Assembly: GCA_022592435.1 (NCBI GenBank)
Contig: JABYQS010000042.1
Span: forward strand, 62,001 to 126,000
DNA from: Cerioporus squamosus
Taxonomy: Eukaryota > Basidiomycota > Agaricomycetes > Polyporales > Polyporaceae
Direction of reading: 5' to 3'
DNA length: 64,000 bases
How positions within the stretch are numbered: position 1 is the stretch's first letter; each line of letters opens with the position of its first letter. The notes beneath the pieces were generated by a model. It saw only the letters and a list, made by a program, of their open reading frames with translations, searched no databases and was not told the DNA's origin. Below, piece by piece: positions 11,962 through 23,121 of this stretch. The position numbers were made by a program, and so were the translations under genes.

Positions 11962-13033
11962 ATGCACGCCAGCCTTGTTAGCACCGTCACTCTCGCCGTC
12001 CTCGCTTCTTCCGCCGCGGCGAGAACGTTCACGGTCGTCAACAAGTGCGCATACACCATCTGGCCTGCTGTACGTGTCTTGCGGCGTTGTCGAGTTATCG
12101 TAGCTGACTATATTCATAGATCTTCACGGACCCCAACGTCAGCCCTTCGAAGCCAGACCAGACCACTGGTTGGGAGCAGGCTGCCGGTCAAACCGTAACC
12201 TTCAACGTTCCCAACGACTGGCAGGCGGGCCGCATCTGGGGTCGCCGCGAGTGCGATTTCAGCACCAACCCCGGCCCTACTTCTTGTGTCGATGGTGGCT
12301 GCAACGGCGGGCTCGTCTGCGACCCTGTAACCGGTGGCGTTCGTACCTCTGCATCCTTCTTCTGTCATGACATCGTCAGCTAACCGACGGCCGTCCTCAA
12401 TTAGGGTGTGCCCCCTGCGACGCTCGCTGAGTTCACTCTTGGCCTCAACGGTCTTCCCGACAACTACGACGGTGAGTGTGCCTGAAGAGTCAATCAATGG
12501 AACGGTACACTGAATGCGGCCATGCAGTCTCGCTCGTCGACGGTTACAACCTTCCCGTCAGGATTGACAACAATAAGGGCTGCCCTGTCGCTGACTGCCC
12601 CGTCGACCTTGCCCCGAACTGCCCGGCGGAGATCCAGGGTCCTTTCGACGCCTCCGGCGCCCCCGTGGGCTGCAAGAGCGCGTGCTTGGCCGGTCTCGAC
12701 GACCCTGGTAAGTCAATGCTGTGCCGTACGGAGCTAGCATATACACATGGCTGACTGTCTTCGTAAACAGCGGACAGCTCGAACTGCTGCACGGGCAGCC
12801 ACAACACGCCGGCGACCTGCCCGCCTTCCGGTGTCCAGTACTACGACTACTTCAGTACGTGATTCTCTCCTTATCCGCCGTATCTCTGCGATATGCTGAT
12901 CGCGTCCATGTGCATTGCAGAGCAAAACTGCCCCAACAGCTACGCGTACGCGTACGACGAGTCCAGCGGCACCGCGCTCTTCACCTGCGACGCCGCTCTC
13001 GCGGCCGACTATACCATCACCTTCTGCCCCTGA
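11962..13033 (+). CDS. Secreted thaumatin-like protein 2
   Basis: Six exons: 11962-12069, 12120-12338, 12405-12471, 12528-12707, 12771-12854, 12921-13033; 256 residues. The ATG begins a signal peptide of about 20 residues ending SSAAA before RTFTVVNKCAYTIWPA. Family marks: GRIWGRRECDFSTNPGP, GGCNGGLVCDP, AEFTLGLNGLPDNYD, VSLVDGYNLP, NCCTGSHNTPATCPPSG and terminal YTITFCP. About 16 cysteines, enough for the eight disulfides of the large thaumatin class. Likely an extracellular, glucan-related protein; enzymatic activity is inferred from the family only. Exons 2-6 match in length the copy at 16213 exactly and the protein is very similar, so the two are recent tandem duplicates. The DNA element at 13305-13984 sits directly downstream. 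Confidence 0.95.
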
Positions 13034-13304
13034 AGATCATTCAAGCACTAATCCGGGCATAAGTTACTACGCGATGGCTTTGGTACTCACTGCGGTATAC
13101 CCAGGTCTTGTAACATGAGTGTAGCGGCGTATGCATTCCTCATACCATCCGAACGTCTCGCGGAGATCTTCCGTGCGTCCACCGTGACACACGGCTTCTA
13201 GTAGCACAAAGCATATGGTAGGCTCCTCACGATTCATACTCTTCCTGCCTGTGAACAGCGCCCGACCTGACTAGCACCCTCCTAAGTGTATAAGGGGGCG
13301 ACTT

Positions 13305-13401
13305 CTGGTCTCGTACCCAGACGTGCGAGTGAGAAGTCGCACCCCACCACCGCACTTACTCGGACGTCTGGGGCATTTCCCCCCTACCCTCCTACCTTCC
13401 C
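13305..13401 (+). repeat. Left terminal inverted repeat of the MITE-like element
   Basis: Base-for-base reverse complement of 13888-13984 over 97 positions. Confidence 0.9.
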
Positions 13402-13887
13402 GTTTTTGGGAATGATCACGGTCACACCTCTGATTGACGCTCGCTTACATGCCTGTTATGGTGAACGGTGATCTTGGTGAGCGGTGCTCTTTGACCCATC
13501 CATTGCACTCAATAAACCGTCCAGAGCACCTCTGTTCACTCTAAACGTCAGGAATGTGAGCGTCCTGTGTCAGGTATGAGAATATAATTGCAAAATACCC
13601 TGACAAGGGCTTCCCCGAGCTTCCTATGTGATCAGGAAGTCCTGTACGCATATATTCCGCATGTGTGTGCCTCTCTTGGGCTCCCCATGTTTAGAGAGTG
13701 GGCTAGCACCTTTTCTGTGCATTGCTTTGAGGCTCTGGCTGCTCAGATAGGTAGTAACTCTGTGCAATATAAAGGCAAGCTATGGACAGACGTCGCATCT
13801 ACGAGCGCTTGCAAATGAGATAATCAAGAGATGAGACGCAAAAGGCTAATCTCATCAACTCCGTGACCGTGACGGAATTTCAAATAG

Positions 13888-13984
13888 GGGAAGGTAGGAG
13901 GGTAGGGGGGAAATGCCCCAGACGTCCGAGTAAGTGCGGTGGTGGGGTGCGACTTCTCACTCGCACGTCTGGGTACGAGACCAG
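13888..13984 (-). repeat. Right terminal inverted repeat of the MITE-like element
   Basis: Base-for-base reverse complement of 13305-13401 over 97 positions. Confidence 0.9.
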
Positions 13985-13990
13985 CGACTT

Positions 13991-15502
13991 CGTGAAGTTC
14001 TTCCGCATCTCTGATTTCCAGAGGTGACAGGCCATCACTACCCTCAGTTCTGCGCAGCTGTGAGGCGCCCGCGTGATCGCAGACGCTTCGGACGAGTCTG
14101 TAGGTACTAACTCAGGCCATGTAGAATACTTTTACTACTCGCTGCTTGCTCGTCGGCGGTGATGGTGTTTTATCACAACTTCAGGCGTCGTCACCCTTGT
14201 CCGTGGACAAGAAAGCATGAATGACACGGGGGAGCGGCGTTTCACAAAATTCCTATGAAACGGCCCGTTTGAAGACATTCAGTGACTTTTCTACGACCAG
14301 ACTTAAACTGTCAAACCACGACTGTTCATGAACTGGGCTAATCTGAGATAGCCGGGGCCAATATAGCCATATAAGGACAGGCCTGACGTACTCACGCAGC
14401 ACAATTTCTGGCCATAACGGAGCATTTCTGACAATTTCGGAGCACATTCAGTCAGGCATCCGGGCAGGTAATTACGAGCGCACTGTAGGTAGGGTAACAG
14501 GATGTTTATTGCAACAATGCACCGAATAAATACATGCGCGTATACTACGACATAATGCTACTACAGATGAGGGGAACAGTGCCCATTGCGTGTTGCGCAA
14601 CCAGGCATGGCTCGGAGAGAGGGAGGGAGTCCGAACACCTGCATAGAGCATCGTCGATGTCAGTGGCCATGGCGAAGGATGTGAGACACGGGGGGCTCAC
14701 CTGCACTGAGTCGTGAACTTGAAGAAGGTCGGCACCTGTCAGAAACGTCGAAGTCTGCAGGCTCGAAGGGGGAAGGGAACATGGGGGGAGAAGGAAAGGA
14801 GCAACCGGGGGCGAGTCGAAGGGCGGCCGGATTTTTAAAGGGCAAAGTCAACCGTGGGAGCGAGGAAAAGCCTGGAAACCATGACCAGTTCCGGCGTGGT
14901 GCCGGCATCGGGGCTTGCAGTCGGCCTGAGGTGTTGGCGAGATCGGCCAGATTTCTTTCCATGGACCGTCCATGAACAGTCTTGGATTATTTGTGAGCCT
15001 TGCATCCCACGTCTCTCCACGGATCACTTGAAGACGTTCTACGAAGTGGTGTCATAAACTGATCATAAACAGGCCTGGTCCGTGAAAAGTCGTAAAACGC
15101 CAGTTGGCCGTGGAACCCTGCGACGTTGCCAGAATCGGATGGTACCGTACTTTTGACTGCGCATCAGCGCCTAATCGGCTAGTTTCTTACATCGGACCAT
15201 GACTACGCTTCGGATCCAGTACCGTACCAGTCAGGATCACACGTTGGATTGCTGACAGCCGTTGGCACCGTTGCTGTCTACGCTCAGGCTGCAACTCGCG
15301 CCGTGAGGTCATCGACATGGCTATGCGGATGAGTCGACTCGGATGGTGAGTAATTCCTTATCACCTTCAAGAGCTGTCCAGCGTGCTGACTGGCTGCGTC
15401 AGCAATCTTCCTAGGTTCTATGTACCATATGATCCTCCAACATATGTGGGCCGACAACGTTCGGCGTTTGCTTCCGATACGTTAGAGACTGAGCAACGTA
15501 GC
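13991..15502. other. Intergenic, no gene supported
   Basis: Only random frames are seen. A short motif gactgttcatg occurs at about 14319 and in inverted, imperfect form at about 14970, too short to call a repeat pair. Confidence 0.45.
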
Positions 15503-15510
15503 TGACGTCA
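15503..15510. promoter_or_regulatory. TGACGTCA palindrome (CRE/ATF-type site), copy 2
   Basis: Same 8-base palindrome and flanks as at 11353-11360, upstream of the third thaumatin-like gene. About 250 bases after each site the two regions still share blocks such as tgtgcaagt and ttcgc.aaccg, showing that the duplicated unit includes upstream DNA. Confidence 0.4.
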
Positions 15511-16120
15511 CAACATCGCAGTCCGCATGGGTGTCTCTGGCGTTGTACAGTTTCTCCGCCACGGTAGCGAACACACAGTGTGCAAGTACCGCACGGACAT
15601 CATGCACGCATAGCAACATCAGGCAACATCGCATTTCGCCGGCTACCTCTTCGCCAACCGAAATTCTGGCCGACGACCGGATTTGGATGGTGCCTCGTCC
15701 ATTCGCCGCCTATTTTCAGCCGCCTCGCTACCACAGCCAGGGCTAGCTCACCTGATTGTCCCGTGCTGCAGCGCGATAGGCTCTTTGCAGCTCTTCGCGC
15801 ATCGCCCGACGCAGCAGAGTCGCAGGCTTCGCATGTGCAACTATCACCTGGACGGACTGCCCTGTGCCCGCCCACCAGATATGTGGCGGGGAGCGACGTC
15901 ATTCCATCAACTACAACGGCCGAGCAGGAAGTCCCGCCCAACTGGAAGAGATCTATGGACCGGCTGGAACCGCACAAGGCAGACGCACCCCGCGCAAGAT
16001 GTCATGTGTTGCTATCCCGCCCTAGTCCATTGATCGTCCGACCATGTGCAAACCAGTCTGGCCGCATGATGGCTCGCAGCGTGCTCGTATCCCAAGGTAC
16101 GAAGGTGGGTGGTCCTGCAG

Positions 16121-16127
16121 TATAAAG
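16121..16127 (+). promoter_or_regulatory. TATA box of thaumatin-like gene 3
   Basis: TATAAAG, 86 bases before the ATG at 16213, followed by AG as in the promoter of gene 2. Confidence 0.65.
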
Positions 16128-16212
16128 AGCCCGTGCGTTTGCTGAGAGGAAGGCAACGGACTCACAGTCTCGTCAGCAACTCACCTCCACACCCGTCCAC
16201 TAGGCTCTCATC

Positions 16213-17280
16213 ATGAACGGCCTCGTTGCTACCGTCACCCTCGCCCTCGTTTCGTCCGCTGCGGCGAGAACGTTCACGGTTTACAACCAGTGCCCCTTCA
16301 CGATCTGGCCTGCTGTACGTCAGCTCCTTCCCTTGCCACCGTCGAGCTTACCTTGCTCACTGTCTGAATCCAGATCTTCACCGACCTGAACGTGGGCTCC
16401 GCTGTCCCCGACCACACCACCGGCTGGCAGCAGGATGCGTACCAGAGCGTATCGTTCAACGTCCCGAACAACTGGCAGGCAGGGCGTATCTGGGCGCGTC
16501 GCGACTGCGACTTCAGCACCAACCCGGGACCCAACTCCTGCCTGGACGGAGGCTGCAACGGCGGTCTTGTCTGCGATGCCCACACCGGCACGGTTTGTGT
16601 TCTCTCACCCAAGACTACCTCGAGCATCCAACTGACCCCGGCATTCAACGATTTAGGGTGTCCCTCCTGCCACCGTTGCTGAGTTCACCCTCGGCCTCAA
16701 CGGCCTTCCCGACAACTACGACGGTAAGTCCATCTGAGACCACAACGGATGTCATGATGCACTGACATGGCTACACAGTCTCGCTCGTCGACGGTTACAA
16801 CCTTCCCGTCAGGATCAGCAACAACAAGGGCTGCCCCGTTGCGGACTGCCCCGTGGACCTCGGACCCAACTGCCCTGCCGAGATCCAGGGTCCCTTCGAC
16901 TCGAGCGGCTTCCCTGTTGGCTGCAAGAGCGCCTGCGAGGCTGGTCTTGGTGACCCCGGTATGCTTATCTTCAGTCACTCTTCGTTGTTGTACATTCTCT
17001 GACATCATCTCTCTGCCAGTTAACAACCCCAACTGCTGCACGGGCACCCACAACACGCCTGCGACCTGCCCGCCTTCCGGCGTCCAGTACTACAGCTACT
17101 TCAGTACGCAGCCATCTCTTCATCTCTTCGCCGTTCGATATGCTGATTGCTTCATCGCGTGTTACAGAGCAAAACTGCCCCAACAGCTACGCGTACGCGT
17201 ACGACGAGTCGAGCGGCACCGCGCTCTGGACTTGCGACGCTAGCCTTGAGGCTGACTACACCATCACCTTCTGCCCCTGA
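16213..17280 (+). CDS. Secreted thaumatin-like protein 3
   Basis: Six exons: 16213-16314, 16374-16592, 16657-16723, 16779-16958, 17020-17103, 17168-17280; 254 residues. The signal peptide is about 18 residues (ends VSSAAA) and is followed by RTFTVYNQCPFTIWPA. Motifs are as in gene 2: GRIWARRDCDFSTNPGP, GGCNGGLVCDA, AEFTLGLNGLPDNYD, VSLVDGYNLP, NCCTGTHNTPATCPPSG, YTITFCP. Every exon except the first is identical in length to gene 2 and intron positions and phases coincide, while introns differ in sequence. The last exon starts with the same AGCAAAACTGC in both, and the exon encodes the same SYAYAYDESSGTAL stretch, pointing to a recent duplication or gene conversion. Product is probably extracellular. 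Confidence 0.95.
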
Positions 17281-20200
17281 AGATCCTTTGGTCACGGAAG
17301 CTAGTAGGAAACATCACGCGGTAACTTTGTTCCTCAGTTAGGATACCCTGGAAATGTGCATGTGTATACGCGATTAATATGGGTAGCGAATATATGGCGG
17401 CAGTGGCGGCTCGCCTGCAATGTGACACGTGTGTGGAGACACATTGATGGTCGGCGTCTTGCAGGTTCGGTCTGAACCACCATGTGCTCGTTATGGCTAA
17501 CTTCCTCTTCCAACTGGATGTGGCCGCTCTAGCACAGGCTGGCATGCTCGATATCCTGAGCAAATGCTTGTGGCAGTCCAGTCCGGGCGGTCATCTATTT
17601 ATCGGCATATCGGTTGAATCTGAGGGACATGCTGCTTCATAGTCGCCAGAGAGATGCAGTAATCGGACTCTTGGATGTTTTTTCCACTCAGGCCGGCGCT
17701 CCAGTTGAAGATGCTGTCACGTCGACGTCTCGGAGGCTGAGCTGTGTTGCATGGAAGGTATGATTTTTTGTGGCCCTCTCTCGACTTTTGTTGAGGTTTT
17801 CTCATGCGTGGCTCTTCAGACTTGTCTTCTTCGCCGAACTCGTTAGACATCTGGACCTAGCACCAGTATGTCGGGAGCGCCGCTAGCTCACGCTACAAGT
17901 GCGACATGCTTACCTCTCGGATAAGCCTACTTGTAGATGAGCGTCCGCCAAAACTTCACGACCGCAACAATGTCTTCGATATATCGGGCCCATCCGACTC
18001 ACACCAGCGCAACCCTGCATGTAATCGTCCCCTCCGTGGCCTCAGGGCCTCTCCTTCCATGCTCTGTCGCCTTAGTCTTGTCCGCTTAGAGTGTTCATTT
18101 TCTGCCTATGCTCTCGTTGAACCAGCTGGTGCCGACCCTGCGGTTTACCAATGCGACTCCCACATCTCCCAGCGTCCGCCTGCCAGTGACCCCGTGTATA
18201 GTCAAGCCCCGGTTGGCCTGTTGTCCCGAAAGAAAAACGCCCCATCCTCGCCTCCCCAAAGGACCAATGAGCACTCACAGGCCCTCGCCGGAGGTAGTCA
18301 CTGTGAGAACATCAGAGGTATGTCCACCGCTCATAAGGCCTTCATGTTATTGGGTGTGGTCCCCGCGCTCCTGTCCCGTACTGTATGCTTATCTAGGACG
18401 CTAGCAGGTCCGATAGCGTCAAGTTCGCCACTGGCGCCTTTAGACTTTGAAGTAATGACGTTAAGTTGCCGCATGCTGTCCTGTGCTTCCGCCTCGCTTA
18501 ACCTCCCGATATCAGGGTGCATCATGTCACGGTTACGCTGGTGAATGAAGCTATCCTTCCCGCGAGCGATGAACCACTGCGTTGCTGGGGATGGCCCAGC
18601 GTATCTACCATCTATACGCCGTACTAATTGCAGTCATCCCCTCGATCACTGTCACTGTTCGACGCGCAGTAGGGACTAAATAGCGCCAGGCACGGGCCGC
18701 TGTAGTCCTTGTCGTAGGGGGAAGTCAGCCAGCTCGTTTCTGCACGAACGGTCCGCTCCCCAGCAAGGCATGCTCGTCACGAGTACTGCACACTCTGGAG
18801 CCGACAGAGCAAGGGATGACAGGATGCTATTTTTGCGCAGCTGTGAGAGGAGCGCTATGGCCAGCCTCATTGGTACGACAGCTACGACATCCTTCGGTGC
18901 ACACGTCTGCCCGTCTGCCCCAGGATGTGGTCGCTACCTCGAACAGATCAACAACATGCCATCCCCGGGCACAATTCATGAGACCGACCAAACGTAGGAG
19001 CCGCCGGCTGTCTCTCACTCGCCTTGTTGGAGGCCCCAGCGCCAACCCCGCTTGCTCTTGACTCCGACGTTCTTCTCGCCTCCCATGCGTCTACAGATAG
19101 TTCAAGATTGTCTAAGCGGCCTCGCGGTAACCCAGAGGACCTGTGACCATGCGAGGTTCTGACAATCTGGCTCCTTTGGTACATCGTCCGCCCAATCGAG
19201 TGCCTGCCGTACAGTCTCATTGAAGTGTCTGATCGGCGAAACTCACATTCTGCAGGTTGCCAGTTGCCACCACTTCCTGGTGCGCTAACCCAGCCGGCCT
19301 CAGCAGTAACCCTAGCCCTCGCAGGGATATTACCGGACCGGCTACTGTCGCCGGTGGGTGGCTAGACGGCGTGATAGAGCATCAGCGGACGGACGCGGAT
19401 AGGACATCGTGTTGCCGGCATAATCACCGCACCAAATTCATCCAAGACGTCGCGGACTTCGTGCACGCCAGCGTTAGCGGCCAGCCAAGCCGCTGAGGAG
19501 GCGCCGTCGATATGCAGCCCGTGCATCCAGACTCCAAGAGCTCGCTGACTGCGATGAATGGATCTTCCCTGTCCATCCGCATGCCTGCGCTCCATAGCAA
19601 GCCTGAGGCAGCTAGTTGCGCCGACCTGTTGGCGCTTGCGGGTACGTTGAAGGGACCTGAGAAGCGACAGATCCGGCCCCATCTCCGACACCTCTGTAAT
19701 TCCGCCTGTCTCCTCTCGCCGGAAATGAGCCTCGATGGCTTCGGACTGACGTAGCAGGCGAACAAAGGGAACGGACACAAAGGTCTTCATCGATCAACGG
19801 ACGACAAGGTTCCCGATGCACGGACACCGACTTACAAGCGACCGAGCACATAGTGCGAGGGACTTGTACGACGTCAATACGCCGCGCAAGGGCCGGGATC
19901 CACAATGCCGCGCTGCAATGTCGCAGTGAGTTCATCGGACGTCGATTCAGCGGCGGAGGATACATATCCCCCCTGAATTACCGCAATACGGGTACGGGTG
20001 TCGTCTGGGAGGCGTGCTCGATTGCTTCGCCCGTCAAGTTATACGTGTATGACATGCGAAGCAGAAACAATCGTCGCAAGGCAGCCGCGGAGTAGAACGG
20101 ACGGGGCGCACCTTCATAGCGACGTATGCGACCCCGTGATAGGCACAGAGGGAGAGTCATGTTCTCGCGTTCTTATGGTACAGAGGCCGCGTTGAGCTAA

Positions 20201-20359
20201 TATACAGGAATGACGCAGTGCCTTGGTATACAGTGGACGACCTGGCCCGGATTCAGTAGTGAGACAACGCAAGCGGGATGAAACTTTCTATACAAGATGC
20301 CAAGCGGAGGCAATAAAACCCTTTCCAACCGTGTTCCTCTTCTTCGCAATACGTGGACA
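17281..20359. other. Three-kilobase stretch without a supported gene
   Basis: Frames up to 212 codons occur (17906-18544, plus) but have atypical residue composition, no motif and no splice partners. It may be decayed intergenic or transposon-derived DNA; I see no repeats or long terminal repeats in it. Confidence 0.45.
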
Positions 20360-21755
20360 CTAGACGGCGCGAAGCGCCTCCTCGAGGGGGATGGCCATTT
20401 CTTCGGGGTTCCCGATCCAACGGACAATCCCGTCTTTTGGTGAGATGATGAACACTGAAGCCTGGTATCAGTGCGACCGAACAGAGTTTCATTTAGCTTG
20501 GGAACGGGGCACGTACCCAAAGGTATGGACAGATTTTGGCCAGGCTGGAAGATCGCTGCGATAGAGAAGGCTTAGTCAGCGTGCTTCTTGACGGCGCGGC
20601 GCGTCCCCGGCTGGTCAGGATTACACACCGCCAGAGTCGTGCGCCAGGAACAGGAACACCTACAGGTCACTGCAACTCGATGCGTATCGATGTAGATGGG
20701 GTAGTTCATGTCGTCCCGCGCTGCAATGAAGGCCTTGACCGCGGTAACATCGATGGGTGCATTCGTGAATATGCCCTCGGAGTTGAACGTGATCACTTTG
20801 ATGTCCGGCCGCGTCTGGGCAAGCGTGGAGAGGTCCCGGAATACCGCGAGGCATGGCTGGGAAAGCGCGTGGGTCAGTCGAATGCAATTAAGCCGTGTAT
20901 GTCCCATATCGCACGTACCCTACACCAGCTGCGCACCACGAAGCAAAAGAAGATCTCGGAGTCAGTAATCGTCCTGATACACAGCATGGAGATGCGCAGA
21001 AGAGCGCACACACGGCATGACGCGGGAGCGCGAAGCCAAAGGCGCGAGCTGGAAGGTGGGCGAAGCCTCAAACGGCGTACGCCACCTCGGAAGCCCGGGA
21101 AAGAGGCACATCCACGAGGCACATCGTAGCAGTTGTGGCAACGCGCTACCGAGTCGCTGGTGCTCCCCGGGGCCCCCACTGCACCGCGAGTGCAATGATG
21201 CCCCATTCGCAACAACGAGAGAGTCAAGCCGAGTACGTACGAGGCCCACAGTTCAATGACGAGCAGCTTGGCGGTCTTCCATCCGTCCATGTTGCCCTTT
21301 ACGTGCTCGAATTTGCCCGAGTCGAGCCAGCGGAGGTCGACCTTCTTCCCGAGCAACGGGCTCTTCCATCCAGGGCGCAGAAACGGAGGCGGACCCTTTC
21401 TGAACTGCGCCTCGAGAGCGTTCCACGCGGGGAGCTTCGCCCTCACCCAGAAACGCTGCACAACAGCGGGGTCGTGCGCGGCTTCGAATCTAGCTGGGAG
21501 GTGGTCAGCGAATGGCACGTGGACTCGCGAGAGCTCCTAGTGCGGGGAGCATGGGCCAAACAACAAGACCTACCAATGGCTATGCGCCAGCGCTCTGTCG
21601 CCTCTGAGTTAGTAGACCCCAATGCGGAGGACGGGAGACATACCTGGATCCCACTTGTCTTCATAGAGCTCCTGGAAGACAGACCAGATGTTCGCCCGGA
21701 AGTCAGTCTTGACCGCAATCTCTTCGGGAGTCTCGGGAGCGGGAGCAGCCATCAT
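20360..21755 (-). CDS. Thioredoxin-fold (TlpA/redoxin-like) protein with a 10-nt micro-exon
   Basis: Six exons: 21755-21644, 21493-21241, 20928-20919, 20856-20664, 20555-20517, 20454-20360; 233 residues, all phases consistent. The first 110 residues are a helical region (RFWVRAKLPAWNALEAQF); then comes KTAKLLVIELWAS-WCRPC-LAVFRDLSTLAQ, a thioredoxin beta strand and active site (Trp123-Cys124-Arg125-Pro126-Cys127), the strand IKVITFNSEGIF, and the C-terminal FIISPKDGIVRWIGNPEEM typical of TlpA/AhpC-like redoxins. Expected role: cytosolic thiol-disulfide exchange, substrate unknown. The residues W-C-R come from a 10-nt exon (C TGG TGT AGG) between a 312-nt and a 62-nt intron. Without it the reading frame joins no recognisable active site. 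The start uses the first of two adjacent ATGs. Confidence 0.85.
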
Positions 21756-22234
21756 AGCAGCTTATCGCGAGATGATACGGGGCTCAAGGAGTTGGTAGCG
21801 ACACACACGGGTGGGATGTACCGAGGACGAGATGGCCTGGAAAGTACGCAGTCAGCAAGAGGGAACGAGCCTGATATAAGTATGGTGGGTACTCACCGGG
21901 TGCTGTAACGCTCAGGCTGTCAGCAGCGAGAAGCTATCAGGAGGGACTGGGAGGTTGTGAGGGGGAGGCGGGGTTCATGGAGGCTGCGGGTCGGAGCGCG
22001 AGCAGCGGAGGAAGTCGCGGAGGACCAAGTATGTATAGCGAGCATGGCCAGGGATGAGAGAAGGAAAGTTTCATTGATGCCGTACCGAGAACGTTGGAAT
22101 TCTGTTTGCTCGATCTGCAGACGCACAACTCTGTCCAGGCCGTTAATCAATCACTCCCGCTGCTTCTCCCCGGCGCCTCCCTTGCCCCGTGTTATCGCGT
22201 CTGCGGGAACACCCATGCGGCAACTTCGCTAAAA
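21756..22234. other. Intergenic between redoxin gene and tRNA-Ala
   Basis: Contains the redoxin promoter; no further gene seen. Confidence 0.5.
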
Positions 22235-22330
22235 TGGACGTTGAGGGGTTTGAACCCTCGGCCTCATGCAAGCTTACGTAATTGCATTACGTCATGCAAA
22301 GCAGGCGCGCTACCACTGTGCCAAACGCCC
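22235..22330 (-). tRNA. tRNA-Ala (anticodon UGC) with a 24-nt intron
   Basis: On the minus strand the 5' half is GGGCGTT TG GCACAGTGGTAGCGC G CCTGC, the loop TTTGCAT carries anticodon TGC, and the 3' half ends with the T arm GAGGG-TTCAAAC-CCCTC and AACGTCC A. The 7-bp acceptor stem pairs with one G-T wobble. Reading without a gap gives no anticodon stem; removing 24 bases after position 37 restores GCATG opposite CCTGC, with one C-T mismatch. The D stem has one A-C mismatch. The intron contains ACGTAAT-GCA-ATTACGT, a perfect hairpin. Genomic CCA is absent, as expected in eukaryotes. The A box (TGGCACAGTGG) and B box (GGTTCAAAC) promoter elements are present. Confidence 0.85.
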
Positions 22331-23121
22331 CAGAAGCTTGACCCGACTTTGCATGATGGGGACGCTGGTAACCTCCAACTTGCATTCCCTAAGTTCCAGA
22401 AGACCTTCGACATTCAAGTTCTACATACTTACGACATCCCACAATCTGACACCACAAATCGTTACAGGGGCACAACATGTCCCATTCCCCAGTAGTCCAT
22501 ATGCACGATGTCACAGCATGACATTCTCTCCCATGTTCCGACAAGCCTCGCAAGATCCGAGAACATGGCTGAGATACGCCACGGCGACCCGACTGAACAG
22601 TTCCAACATCGCGAATACGCGTATGCTTCTTACATGCGTTTCCGGCCTTCAACAGCATCACTGTACTCCCCGTGCTCCGTCGCTTTGTGCGCCGATCCAT
22701 GGCCAGAAGATAGGCACATTTCTGGAGGTAGGATATCAGTTGCAGCTCAAGGTAGGTGTTTGAAACCTTCCGCTCGGCCCAATTTGATCTATCAAGCTTC
22801 ACGACTCGTCGGCGGCAGTGATGGGTAAGATTGCTCAACGCAGCCCTTACCCATCGCTGCTGATGCTCGCTGACATCGGCTGCAGCCCCCATGCGTGACT
22901 TATGGCTGCATCACCGCTCCCTGTATAGAACCCGCATGGGAACTGCATCTTAGGGAACAGACGGGAGAAGATTTCGTGTGATCGACATGCCCCGCAACTG
23001 CATCAATGCGACGCAAATTGCGTGAGTAGTCACGCCAGTGGACGGACGACACCGGTAGTACCAAGTAGCTTGACGAGCAACTGCAGCACAAGATTATCGG
23101 CAACATGTAACTCGAAGGGAC
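22331..23121. other. Intergenic, no gene supported
   Basis: Lies between the tRNA and the end of the DUF1295 gene. An alternative 3' extension of that gene (splicing at 23125 into 23080) would put about 50 extra codons here, but these look non-coding. Confidence 0.45.

Larger units (their letters stand above)
13299..13990. mobile_element. MITE-like non-autonomous DNA transposon
   Basis: The element proper runs 13305-13984 (680 bases). Its ends are perfect inverted repeats of 97 bases (13305-13401 and 13888-13984), starting CTGGTCTCGTACCCAGACGT and containing a C6/G6 run that also matches. A weaker inverted match continues inward for about 30 bases around tcacggtcac. It is flanked by a 6-base direct repeat CGACTT (13299-13304 and 13985-13990), the expected target-site duplication. 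The interior holds no transposase; the one frame there (13588-13818) has no motif. I cannot assign a superfamily: neither the terminal bases nor a 6-base duplication fits Tc1/mariner (TA) or hAT (8 bases) well. Identical ends imply a recent insertion. Confidence 0.85.

Noticed and set aside
14250..15075. Possible inverted repeat pair around gactgttcatg
   Set aside because: Similarity covers only about 12 bases with mismatches outside, and there is no target-site duplication.
17599..17850. Minus-strand frame with charged N-terminus (EFGEEDKSEEPRMRK)
   Set aside because: Short, no splice partners, no family recognised; not enough to call a gene.
17906..18544. Plus-strand frame of 212 codons
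   Set aside because: Residue composition rich in Ser/Arg/Leu without domains, and overlapping frames on the other strand; probably chance.
20874..21518. Unspliced 214-codon minus-strand frame through the redoxin gene
   Set aside because: It reads through the long intron; splicing at GTACGT (21240) and the 10-nt micro-exon gives an intact WCRPC site and continues in phase to the end of the protein.
22900..23106. Extra C-terminal exon for the DUF1295 protein
   Set aside because: The TGA straight after EYKR gives a natural end; the possible extension has no similarity to the family.
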